In this document: positions 25,840 through 36,600 of the stretch, in pieces
Numbering within the stretch: the stretch's first letter is position 1
Layout of the letters: each line of letters begins with the position of its first letter
Assembly: GCA_049999765.1 (NCBI GenBank)
Contig: JBNGIQ010009485.1
Span: 240,796 to 304,795, forward strand
Source of the DNA: Phaeoceros laevis
Lineage: Eukaryota; Anthocerotophyta; Anthocerotopsida; Notothyladales
DNA length: 64,000 bases
Reading direction: 5' to 3'
Program-made: the position numbers and the translations under genes
The notes under the pieces: model-generated
The model's database searches: none
Told to the model about the DNA's origin: nothing
What the model saw: the letters and a program-made list of their open reading frames with translations, nothing else

Positions 25840-26738
25840 CAAATTCTTAGCCAAGGGAGGGACTATTAACCTATGAGAAAATTTTGTAACGAGGCGACAA
25901 ACGGGAGTTGAAGTTGACATGTTGAGGCAATAAGGGCAATCCGATGATTGCTGCAGGTCTTCAGTGACTATCTTCATTTATTCGGCTTGACTGATGAATC
26001 TTACAGCTGACTTGAAAAGCAGGAATGGCAGGAGGCAGCAGGAAAGGCAGGAGGCTTCTCGGCTTTGATAGCATGAAAAACTGGAAGCCACCTAAGGTTC
26101 TGCTGATGCTGGTTTTGGTTACAACCACTGCTCCATGACTTCATGAGCACAGCGTGCGAACAGTCAGCAGCGTGCAATAACCTCACAATCCTTAGAGCTA
26201 ACTGACACTTGCCAAGCAAAACTACAACCATGGCAGGGTTGAGGATAAGGACATGCTCATGCTGCTTTTAGTAGAGGCGCCGTGAGTAGGCAGAGATGTA
26301 CATTATGCAACGACACCAGTTCTACAACATGTGGCAGGTATCAAGGCCATATCCTTTTAAGCTTTGGTTGATGAATCTTTGGTACAGTATTGAACAACTT
26401 TGAATACAATGCAGCTAGTCCCTGAAACACCAGAGTAGGTGTTTGTCACTGGCAAATTTATTACTTGCAGCACAGGAAGGGGCGTGGTGATCTAATCCCC
26501 AAGTACCTAGACTACTCGGCACCTGGGCACCTCCCTCCTGGCAAACTGAGCCCTCCTGCTGAGCGGACTGCACAGAATTACATGAATCCTAGAAATGCGC
26601 CAGTGTTCTTCTGGCAGAGATGTTCCTGCTTTTCCTCCTAATAGTCAGCAGAACAGAAAAAATGGCAGTCACACAATTCCCCAAAATGCCCCAGGTCCTA
26701 GAAACTGGCTGTACAGTTGCGGGGGCGCAGCAAAACAA
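25840..26738. other. Convergent intergenic region
   Basis: 3' UTRs of the TCX gene (TGTAA at 25885-25889, 46 nt past the stop) and of the EF-hand gene read from the other strand. No gene or repeat is recognised. Confidence 0.5.
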
Positions 26739-27296
26739 TCACGGTGGAGGCGGGACTTGATGTGCCTCAAAGGCAGCAGTGGACATGGCTGCCGCGAATT
26801 CGGTGAAGCTGATCCTCCCATCGCCATCGGTGTCCGCCTCCTTGATCATTGCAGCCAGCTCGTCCAGACGCATTGGCGCGCCGAGGCGGGCCATGGAATG
26901 AGCCAGCTCTGCAGCAGTGATGAAGCCATTGCCGTCGCGATCGAAGGAGCGGAAGACGGCTCGGAGTTCCTCCAGGTTGTAGGGCGTCTCCTCCTGAACC
27001 ATGTTGGGCGCGATGAGATCTACGAACTCGGTGAACTCGATGAGGCCATTGCTGTTGGTGTCCGCCCTCTGCAACAGCGCATCCACCTGCGCCGCCTGCG
27101 GCTTGAGCCCTAAGGAGCGCAGGAGCGCACCCATCTCCAACTGCGTGATGGCACCGTCGCCGTCCCTGTCGAATTTGGAGAAGATGTCCCGCAGTTCTGC
27201 CATCTGCTCCCGCGTCAGCTTGGCCGTGCCGCCGTTCCCCCCCATTAGCTTCCGTCTGCTGCCCTGCAACGCATCCTCAGCCCCCTGAGCGACCAT
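26739..27296 (-). CDS. Calmodulin-like protein, four EF-hands
   Basis: Intronless, 185 residues from the ATG at 27296; the longer frame begins with GTG. Four EF-hand Ca2+-binding loops, all with canonical ligands: residues 43-54 (DRDGDGAITQLE), 79-90 (DTNSNGLIEFTE), 119-130 (DRDGNGFITAAE) and 155-166 (DTDGDGRISFTE). The two lobes are joined by a short linker; a ~25-residue N-terminal extension and a short VPPPP tail are extra to calmodulin. This layout and the lack of introns are typical of plant CML calcium sensors. There is no transit or signal peptide and no myristoylation glycine at position 2. The specific target is not known. Confidence 0.92.
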   Translation of the reverse strand: MVAQGAEDALQGSRRKLMGGNGGTAKLTREQMAELRDIFSKFDRDGDGAITQLEMGALLRSLGLKPQAAQVDALLQRADTNSNGLIEFTEFVDLIAPNMVQEETPYNLEELRAVFRSFDRDGNGFITAAELAHSMARLGAPMRLDELAAMIKEADTDGDGRISFTEFAAAMSTAAFEAHQVPPPP

Positions 27297-28091
27297 TGGA
27301 GCGTGTGGGGAAGTAAAAGAGTGCAAACAATCGGACACAAGCGATGTTCACCTGGAACAGAGGCTGCCAGCTGCTATAGTGGCTTGGTCCTCGCAGTTAT
27401 GACTGGAGCAGCAGCCGCGAAACCGCCCGAAACCGTTCCATTTGGCAGCTCTTCAATCTCCAAACGCTGCTTGGGTCCATCATCGAAGACTCACAAGATG
27501 GCAGGACGCAGCACCAGAGGCAACAAAATCTTGGACTGCGCGGCTCCCGGGGACGATGCGTGAGACGCGACGACTGCTGGACTTGTCTCGGAAACGCGTA
27601 ACGACTGCTGGACTTGCCTCAGAAGGCGCTCGCCGAACCTGACTTCTCGGCTTGACTTCATTTGCTAATTTGCCACCGCTCAAGCTAATTATAAAAATCT
27701 GCCCCTTCACTAAAATCCCGTGGCCTCCATTCCTCCGAGATACAGAACTGCTAGTCTATTATTACTGCACCCAAGTACATGTACCCACTAGTGTTTGTCT
27801 TTGGCCCTGAGCCACGCCAAGCTCAAGGGGACCTTCTTTACGCTTTCGACATGGGCCTGCAGCCGGCTTTCCACGTCTAAATCAGGTATCCCGACCTGGA
27901 TTTCAATTTCATAGACGAAGGCTACTGAGTTGTTGCAACGCGTCTGCAAAACCCATTTCGCGACACATGCGGCACATAAAACCGATATATTCTACATTTT
28001 GCCACTTGTGGCAAACTAGTGCTCTCTCATTAGGTCCACTGTGCACGCCTTGCGATTCGACAGATGATCAGCCCTTAAAATCTTGCCTAAT
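27297..28091. other. Intergenic, no gene recognised
   Basis: Upstream region of the EF-hand gene, then sequence without domains. The AT-rich part right of 27660 probably contains the 3' end of the FIO1-like transcript read leftward. Confidence 0.45.
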
Positions 28092-28968
28092 CTACGGTCT
28101 GTCTCGAGACTTGGTTTTAAAGCGCTTTCTCATAGAAACATCCACTTGCTCGGAGAAAGCACTGAACTGGCCTGCGGGAGGAACATCGTCATTTCCTCAC
28201 GAACCATGCAGGACCGCAAAAATCAGTCCTAGAAACAAAACAAAAACATGTGTAGGTGACGACCAAACCTGTTAGTTTTTCCTCAAGTAATTGTCCAGGC
28301 AGCAGGGATGTCTTTATTAGCAGTGACCCTGGAGCTTGTTGTAAAACCTGCAAATGCCCCAGGTATTTGAATGTTATGAATACAAAATCCTCCATTCTGA
28401 AAAAATGACAGGTTCGGAATACAGCAAAAAGGAACTGACGACACACCGTAGCCTTGAAAGAGACTGTGCTCTTCTGACTGTCACTCTCGTCATTTCCACA
28501 TAGTGGTGTTGCATTGTCTCCCTCAAAGGACTCTCTACTCCTTTTATTCGGGGCAACAACCCTGACTTCTGGAGTCGTGGTAGGCTTGCCTTGNNNNNNN
28601 NNNGCAGTCCACTGACGTCCAAGACCCTGATGCAACCACTCTTTGACATTCAGTACGTCGACTGAAGAATGTTGCAAAAACTTCACTTGCACACAACGAA
28701 CCCCAGAAATGTCACTAGAATACGCTATGAAACGGATACAATTCCTTTCCCATACCTCCAGCATAAATGACATGCTCGATATCTTTGCAGCTGCCTTGAC
28801 TTCAGCAATAGCCTTCAAGGGAGAACTGAAGGACCAGGCTATACCCCATCGGGATGTTCGTCCCTGCACAAACTCTATAGTCCGCAACATTGTCACTCCC
28901 AAAGACCTAAATCGCCGTTTTTTTCCAATCACCACCTTTGAAAAACATTTTAAAGAGCATATTAGCAT
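28092..28968 (-). pseudogene. FIO1: METTL16/FIO1-like RNA methyltransferase, C-terminal part only
   Basis: METTL16/FIO1 deposits N6-methyladenosine on U6 snRNA. On the minus strand the frame reads VVIGKK ... TIEFVQGRTSRWGIAWSF (28968 to about 28830), the strongly conserved end of the methyltransferase fold, then KISSMSFMLE before a possible GTATGG donor (28755). Further blocks are PNKRSRESFEGDNATPLCG, then VLQQAPGSLLIKTSLLPGQ and LLEEKLTG, and a final exon after CCCGCAG reading FSAFSEQVDVSMRKRFKTK, stop at 28092. The last junction keeps phase (LTG|QFSAF). The N-terminal catalytic half (with the NPPF motif) is not found between here and the gypsy element at 30.2 kb or to its right. A 10-N gap (28594-28603) interrupts it. 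Either a 5'-truncated pseudogene or the 3' end of a gene whose other exons are missing. Confidence 0.6.
28594..28603. other. Assembly gap (10 N)
   Basis: Ten N inside the FIO1-like frame; the true length is unknown, so the frame across it is not guaranteed. Confidence 0.99.
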
Positions 28969-29689
28969 ATCGCATATTAGGCCGCCAGCAAGACATTTTT
29001 GTCCCGTTCGGCTCTTAAGAGTTATATAATCAAAATTCTTACGTCCCTAAGATACTTTAGTAAATACTAGTTTGCTTTGTGACTACTAACCAATTGTTTC
29101 ATGGGTACCTCCTATATTTCTGAGTGGTGTTTGGCTAGGTCCAACTGGTTGTAAACTTGCTAGTTGATTCATGCCATGTCATGTATTTGCACATCTTTAG
29201 TTGATTCATGCCACGTCGTATATTTGCACACCTTAAGTATTCATTTGTACGTTTTTGGTTGTTCCAGATGTGATTCAGCAAATACATCTTAAGTAGTCAC
29301 ATGTACTTTTTCTTGAAGCACGTAGTCAAAGTATCTTCCCAAGATATATGTTAAACTTGTAAGACTACAACTACTACTACTACTACTTCCTTCTTCTTCA
29401 ACTATGTACATATACATCTTGAGTTATTCACTATTTTTTTTCTTCAATCATGTTGCTCCCAAAATGCACTTCAAACTTCACAACCTTGCATGAATGAATA
29501 CAAGTATATTGCCCTTTAGACAGTCCAACAAAAAAGATAGAACAACCTTAAAGATTAATTTGATGGGTTGTGCAAGATTATTAGTGACAACTCTCCTCTT
29601 GTTAGTTTGGGTAACCCGTCTTGTGGATAAATATCCAGCCAGAAAATACCGTGTGTGAGCATCCTTCCAAAGAGGTCCCTTGCAATATC
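28969..29689. other. AT-rich non-coding stretch
   Basis: Low-complexity AT-rich sequence with short direct repeats (TAGTTGATTCATGCCA occurs twice near 29161 and 29201) and a CTA-type microsatellite near 29371-29386. No gene is seen. Confidence 0.5.
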
Positions 29690-29990
29690 TTATATTATAA
29701 AAAAAAAGGGAGAGACAGTGTGTGTGTGTTAGTGTGTGTGTGTTTGTCTGTGCGTTTGTCTGTGTGTAACCATGCTCTCTCTATGTGTTGTTTGGGGCTG
29801 TGACATGCTCTCACTTCAATCCCATGCGAAGGACATGGGGAATGCGAGAGGGAGCGCCACCGCGGGAGGGAGCGCCACCACGCGCAAGCGCGGGGTAAAA
29901 TAAAGGCAATAGTTGGAGTTGAACCCCAGATCTGCCCTTCCCACTCGAAGAGCCTAACCACATGGCCTGCTCACATCAAGGATAATGGTT
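29690..29990 (-). mobile_element. tRNA-derived SINE-like element
   Basis: Read on the minus strand: an A-box-like stretch (CCATGTGGTTAGGCTCTTCG, about 29965-29946) and a B-box GGGGTTCAACTCC (29926-29914) spaced as in a tRNA promoter. A unique body follows, with two copies of GGTGGCGCTCCCTC, then an AC/GT-rich microsatellite (about 29715-29765) and a T-run tail (29699-29708). This head-body-tail layout is that of a tRNA-derived short interspersed element. Target-site duplications were not found. Confidence 0.4.
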
Positions 29991-30221
29991 TAAATTATAT
30001 ATATATGTCTAAGTTTGGATGGGTGGAGGGACGGGTGATTGCCGTCGATGTCGACGGGTTCTACACTAGTAAAATATATTCTTTATCTAAAACCTTGAAC
30101 AATTATTCGCATGACCAAAAAATTGTGTAATATACATGCATATATGTATGCATACAACTTCTCTTTTGTTTAGTAGGGTTAGCAAGAGCTAGAATATTTA
30201 TGGGAGTTTGATCTTCTAGAG

Positions 30222-30642
30222 TGTGGCATTCCCTTCACGCTTCGTGGAAAGGTGCGAAATACCGGGCCGGGCAAAACAATGGGATCACGAGGATCCAGTA
30301 ATTGAACAATAACAGAAACTTCCGTATGCGAATACAATTGAGGACAACGTAGTTAGGGATCTGGGCTATATTAGGAGAACCAGCTAGTTTAGAGGGCTTT
30401 TATTTTGGGAGGACGGAGAGGGATGTCANNNNNNNNNNNNNNNNNNNNNNNNNNNNNNNNNNNNNNNNNNNNNNNNNNNNNNNNNNNNNNNNNNNNNNNN
30501 NNNNNNNNNNNNNNNNNNNNNNNNNNNNAGCCGGTAGCGCGCAGGCCGGCGTCGCCGAACCTGGCATGACGTGTATTCCGAACTCGCGGGGATTCCTGCT
30601 GTAACCTGACATGACCGATCTTTCTCACGGCTTGTAAAATTG
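30222..30642 (+). repeat. 5' LTR of the gypsy element
   Basis: Begins TGTGGCATTCCC and ends near CGGCTTGTAAAATTG, immediately before the primer-binding site. It contains a 100-N gap (30429-30528), so its true length is unknown. Its first ~119 bases match the 3' LTR with one substitution; its last ~114 bases show about six differences. The end does not read CA as usual, so the boundary may be off by a few bases. Confidence 0.85.
30429..30528. other. Assembly gap (100 N) in 5' LTR
   Basis: A run of 100 N inside the 5' LTR. Confidence 0.99.
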
Positions 30643-30659
30643 TGGTATCAGAGCCTAGG
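30643..30659 (+). promoter_or_regulatory. Primer-binding site (initiator Met-tRNA)
   Basis: TGGTATCAGAGCC is the classic plant retrotransposon PBS, complementary to the 3' end of initiator methionine tRNA. It directly follows the 5' LTR and fixes the LTR edge to within a base or two. Confidence 0.9.
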
Positions 30660-30924
30660 ACGACGGGTCCCGGCTTCCTATATTTTTCCAAGGGAGAGGA
30701 AGGGGATGCGAACTTCTTTTTACCTTGCAAGCAGGAGTGTTAGGGATGTGAGAAAGATGGTGATGAAGTAAATGTCTGGGAGCTATCGTCTGCCAGGAGG
30801 AGTGAAATTGTACGTGCTAGACACGCCGGAGCAGAGTTCAAGACGTGAGGGGGAGGAGGAGAATGGAGGCTACCTTGATTTCGTCTAGAGGAGTCTGAAA
30901 AAAAGATCTGCAGAGAAGAGGAGC

Positions 30925-32943
30925 GTGGCTGATGTGTTTGACGGTGACATTCTTGGCGAGAACGTGATTTTCGGCAGAGCTTCTGGACAAGAAGAACCAC
31001 GCACTTCTGCAGATATGAATGCAAATGATTATCTGGATATGGACGATGGTCTGGATCAAGAAGAGGCTAAGAAGGAGGAAGAGCGTTTGTATAGAGAAGC
31101 ATGTCAGAAGGTGCTGTCGTTCCCTGCAGTTCAAGATCTCATTGAAGTCCATGCTAAGCTGTTGGCTAAAGGGAACGCTCAAGGCAAGGGATCTGACAAA
31201 GGGGATGATGAAGGAGATAAACCTCCTGAAACAGGACCAGATCTACAAGCGCAGGGTATTCCGACGAAGGGGGAGAACAGCGGAAATGCATCGGATGAAG
31301 ATACGAAGCTAGAGGAGCAAGTCAAGCAGTTGCTGTCTATGCTTAAGACGAGGAAAGGGGGAAGCATCAGCCGACTCCAGCAGATGTTGTCCGATGCGGG
31401 ACTCGCGGCCACAGCAGGGAGCATTTTGAGAGAATGTTCAAACGTCCGAAACTCCAAAAGCAACCATCACCGGTATACCATGTCCTCAGATCAGGCAGCA
31501 TGCAGCAGGTAACGCTCAGAATCCATACGCTCATGCATTTTTGGCTAACCCGAACGTGAATCCAGCCTGGCCGTTGCGAGTGTCGGGAAAAAATGTGATC
31601 AAGATACCGGAATTTTCTGGCAGGAAGGGGTATCCCTGTCCGGAGGAGGCGGAGGCTTGGCTCAAAGCCTTAGCACGAGCGGTGAAGGTGAATGGCTGGA
31701 GCGCGGAGGACGCTCTTGAGCATGCGCAGTCAAAACTCATAGGTTCGGCCGCAACCTAGTATCAGAATCGCGAAAGCCAATTTGATAAGAATGTCCTGGG
31801 GGCAGAGGAGGGATGGCGGAGATTCTAGGCCATCTTTGAAAGACAGTATGTTGGCCAGGACGAACATGCGCTCTGGCAACAATTTGAATCGAGGGTCCAG
31901 CTTGCGAACGAATCCGTGATGTCTTATGCGGATGCAATCAGGAGAATGGCTACATGATTGGGGTGAGCGTCGACGGAGCGAATGTTCGAATGCGATTCCT
32001 GAAAGGGTTATCGAGTACACAAATCAGGGCCAAGGTCGAGATCATAATGAGTATTCTGCCAGGCACCTTTGATGCGTGGGTGGAGACAGCATCATTTCAC
32101 GACTTGGCCAATCGTCGAGAAGGGAAAACTAAGGTTGCAGCCGCTTATCAACATATCGGAGTTGGTATGCACGGAGGATATGCCAGCATGGGATTTGATT
32201 CTGACAAAAAGAAGCAGCTGGATGCAGCAGCTAACGGCAGGGGTAGCTTACCAGGTATCCACGCCAGCCTGGGATTTGATTCGGACAAGAAACGACAGAT
32301 GGATGCACCTCTGAACACCAATGTTTCTCTGAATGATATATGGAAGATTTGTGAGGAACAAGTTCAGCGACATGTTTCCGATTTAAAGAGAGAAGTAGCC
32401 GCTCAAAAGCAAACTATTGTCAAGATGCAGCTGGAGCGTTTGAACAAGATGAAACCTGATCGCCCTTGTTTCACTTGCGGGTCAAACGACCACTTCAAAC
32501 GGAACTGTCCTGTAGAGCTAGCTAAACGAGGTGCCGTCCACCCTGCCAGCATGGCCGAGATAGTTGACCTGGACCTATCAATGGTGGACGACACAACAGT
32601 GGACGAGATCATAGGCCATTTTCAGTTGTTTATCAATGCCGACCAGGAGTTCTCATCCACGTTTGCTCGACAGGTCACGCTCATCGACCTCAGGGATTGT
32701 GAAGGGTCCGATTTGGTTTCCAAAGCTATGTGGGGCAGCACCATGGAGGAAGACGACGCTGAGGAAGACGATAAACCTCTGGATGCCGCAGCGGCGACCG
32801 CCGTCATTCTGGCAGTCATCCAACGTCGGCGGGACCGGTGGCTCGGCACGAAAATTGGAGATCTACTTCAAGATAAAGAGGGGAGTGTCGCTCTTAGACG
32901 CAACATGGAGGCACATCGTATGAAAAACTTGAGAAGAAGCTGA
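30925..32943 (+). pseudogene. gag region, frameshifted
   Basis: Three consecutive frames make up gag. 30925-31512 is acidic, with an EEQVKQLLSML coiled segment. 31470-31759 is in another frame and contains NPAWPLRVSGKNVIKIPEFS, a capsid-like start. 31954-32943 returns to the first frame. The last part carries a CCHC zinc knuckle (CFTCGSNDHFKRNC, C-x2-C-x4-H-x4-C, near 32466-32507) typical of nucleocapsid. A short motif, ASxGFDSDKK, is duplicated within about 35 residues (32180-32290). The reading frame is broken near 31450-31510 and 31755-31950. Confidence 0.8.
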
Positions 32944-33662
32944 CTGCCTTTCGTGCTGCTTCTGCTTCACCCCAAGCGCCGACCACCCCGGAGGGAGGAT
33001 CCTACGAGTGTCTGCTTCAAACAAAAATTCTTTCCAGAAAAGTTCCTGTCGTTGTTGACACTGGTGCATCCCACAGTATTGTTTCCTTCCGCACCATTAG
33101 GAAGCTCAAGCTGAAGAGCCTCCTTCGACCGTCCCGGAAGGTCTTCATCACTGCAGGAGGCGATCTTTCATTTCCTGTCGGAGAGATCGATGGTCTCCCA
33201 ATGACCATTGGGGGTGAGGAGGTAAAAGTGAATTGCATGGTAGTCTCTAAGGCATGCTTCTCCTTGCTCCTAGGCCTCGATGTCATGAAACCTCTAGGGT
33301 CTGTAATCGATCTGAAGAGGGGAAAATTTTGTTTTGATGTCCCTAATGAAGGAGGTACTGACGGGGCTGGATCCCACAGGACAGTTTGCGTCCCGATGAC
33401 CTACTGCAGATCCAACAAGACGATGGAGGATGTAAAGCATGCGATCGTCATCCATCCTGTGTATTTGATCCGACCCATCCCGGCAGCAGCAGGTCCTATG
33501 GAAGGGAAAATCTTCTTCCCTGACCTGGACTACATGGATGATGACGCAATGAAGGAGATGGGCAATCTGAACGAAGGTGCCGCTCGCAAGCAATCAAACC
33601 GTGACAAAGTGGAGAAGCAACTCAAGGCACAAACTGAGCGAAAGGAACTTGGTAGAGTGTGA
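32944..33662 (+). pseudogene. Retropepsin-like aspartic protease region
   Basis: Open in a third frame from just after the gag stop to 33662. The active-site motif VVDTGASHSIVS is at about 33051-33086, and a downstream hydrophobic LLGLDVMKPLGSVID matches the second conserved block of retroviral-type proteases, so the catalytic Asp is present. The frame ends at a TGA near 33660, and RT continues in another frame, so a shift separates protease from RT. Confidence 0.8.
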
Positions 33663-36600
33663 GAAGGCCTTCGTTGCCGAATCAGGTATCCTTCCTCATA
33701 CCGATGTCGTGGTGCATCGGATTGACACCGGGGACTGTCCCCCGATCTACACACCACCGTACAGGTGCTCCCCAGCTGAACAGAAGGTGATTCAACAGGA
33801 GGTGGATAAAATGCTGAAGATGGGAGTTGTTCGACCCAGCAGAAGCCCGTGGAATTCCAGCACCGTTCTAGCAACAAAAAAAATTGGGGACTGGAGGTTC
33901 TACACCGATTTCAGAGCGTTGAATCGGGTGACAAAGAGGACAGCGTACTCCATGCCATTGATGGAAGACCTCATCAATTCTATAGGCCGGTCGAGATGGT
34001 TTACTCTTCTGGATTTGAAGGCAACATATTGGCAGGTATGTCTGGACGAATCCTCCATTCCTAAAACTGCTTTTTCCACGAAACAGGGCCATTATGAATT
34101 CACAAGGATGCCATTCGGGTTGATGGATGCGAGCTACGTATTTCAAGAAGTTGCCAACGGGGCTTTGGTGGAAGTGCGAGATTTCTGCAGGGCTTATATG
34201 GATGATCTTCTGAACCACGCACGAACATTTGATGAGGCCTGCATGTCACTCCGTCGAGGTCTCCAACTCCTCATTAAGTACAAGCTGCTGGTATCATTCT
34301 CCAAATGTCAGTTTCTTATACATGAAGTGCCTTACCTGGGTTACATGCTCACCCAGGAGGGAGTCAAGGTCGATCCTGCAAAGACGGAGGCCATTCGAAA
34401 GCTGGCTCCACCGACTGATGTGGCCAGTCTCCAACATATCCTTGGATTGTTCCAGTTCTATACCAAATTTCATCCTTCATATGCGGAGGTTGCTGCACCC
34501 CTCACGGACCTTACACAGAAACACATGGCGTGGGAATGGACGACAAAATGTCAGGAGGCGTTCGACACCATCAAGTTAATTCTCACATCTGAACCCTTCC
34601 TGGTTCGTCCAGATTTCACGAGACCATTCATAGTTCAGACAGATTGGTCACCAGTCGCTATGGAAGCTATCCTCGCCCAGGAATTCGAACGTGAAGGTTC
34701 AGATGAAAGGTATGAAGCAGTGGCTTTTTATGCAAGCAAGAAGCTGAAGGGCGCCGAACTCCACTATTCTGCCATGGAAGGAGAATGTCAGGCTGTCCTC
34801 TGGGCCGTCAAGCTGTTCCGGCCTTACATATATGGCTCGCTTTTTGAGCTACAGACAGACCACGTCGCTCTCAAGTGGCTTATGACGTGTCGAGATTTAC
34901 AAGGCAAGCTAGCACGATGGTCGTTGAAGCTGCAAGCTTATAGCATGGTGATCGTCCACAAGAGAGGAAGACTCCACAGCAGTGTCGACGCTTTATCCCG
35001 TCTGCCCCAGACTCCAATAAATTGCTTGCTCCAAACCATAGCGCCTTTGTTGGGGACGGCCGACGGTGATCTATCCGACTCTTCTGAGAACGACTCTTCC
35101 TCCGATGATGAGCCCCTATCCCCAAAAGAATGAATTGCTTTCCTTCGCGACCGCAATCGATTCGTTGCTCAAGAACGTCTACGGCTTGCACAGCTGCCGC
35201 TACCGGAACCCGAACCGTTACAGGCAATGCATGCCAGGTTTGCGTTCTCACCCCCCGACCCCTCATTTTCATTCTCACAAGCGGCTTTCTCCGATCCAGA
35301 AAGCGGAGGGGAGGATGACAGTGAGGAAGAAATGATCGATAGTGAGGCTGAGGGAGAAGGGGCCGTGGACCGGTTTCTAAGCGAGGGAGAACGGGCGCTA
35401 TGGGAAGATCACGAAGAAGACCAGAATCCCGATGAGGACGAGGCACTCGAACGATTTTTCGCATCACTGAATGACGAGGACTTGGCAGAGTTTCTAGCAG
35501 ACCAGCACGAGGAGGGGGACTCGATTTTACCAAAGATGGAGCGACCACAAGGTCGTGGGCAGACGGGGAGCAACGACGGAGAAGGAACCTTCTTCTCCGC
35601 CCAGACGACGTGGGCCGACACTGTCAACTCGACTTACAGGGTTGAGATGACGGCGGGGCACGGAGAGCCCAAGGAATGGAGAAGAGAAGGGGCCGGACCG
35701 ATGGAGATGGTCAATGAAGGAGGCGCTAATCCTCACGCGGCCAACGAGACGCGATGCGATCAGTGCCAGAGGACGACCTGTGCTCGAAAAGCGTGTATGT
35801 CTTGTGGGATGACAGAGTGCTCTGAAACAATGGCTGTTAACAGAGGTTGGGACCAGGATATGTTGTCACGAACCCCGTGGGTGTGCTCCATATGTGACGA
35901 CCAGCCGGAGTTGGATATCTACAAAGATCTGGTGGCACTGCATTTCGTCAAAACTGGCGTGATGCTGCTCGGAGTCTCAACGAGGAATCGGGCCAGAATC
36001 ATGAGTAAAAGGAAACGACATACCTGGTACGAGGAGGCTAACCTACTGATGAGGGCGCAAAGTCAGAAATTTGCGGAACATATTGTTCCCGAGCCGAGGG
36101 AGAGACGAGCCATCATCCAGGATTTGCATAGACGAGGACATTTAGGGGTAAACAAAGTCCAGCAAGCAGTGGTGGCGATGTATTTTTGGTACGGGTTGCA
36201 AAAGGATGTAAGGGAAGTCATCAAGACTTGCGGATGTGCTGCCAACAAACGGAAGATCACTGTGGTAGCACCTCTTAAACCCACACCGATCCCTGCAAGA
36301 CCTTTTGATTTAGTGGCCATTGACCTCATGTCATTGTCGAAATCATATTCGGGGAATCGATACTTGATTTTAGCAGTGGACTATCTGACGAAGTGGCCTG
36401 AAGCCAAACCCGTACCTAGGAAGACAGCCAAGGCTGTGGCGGATTTTATTGAGGAGTATATCATTGCCAGGTATGGATGTCCTTTGGAGATTGTCACTGA
36501 CAGGGGAACGGAATTCCTAGGAGAAGTCAATGGGCTCCTTACCCGGGGAAAGATCATTCATCGGACCACTGCAGCCTACCGGGCACAAGCAAATGGTGTT

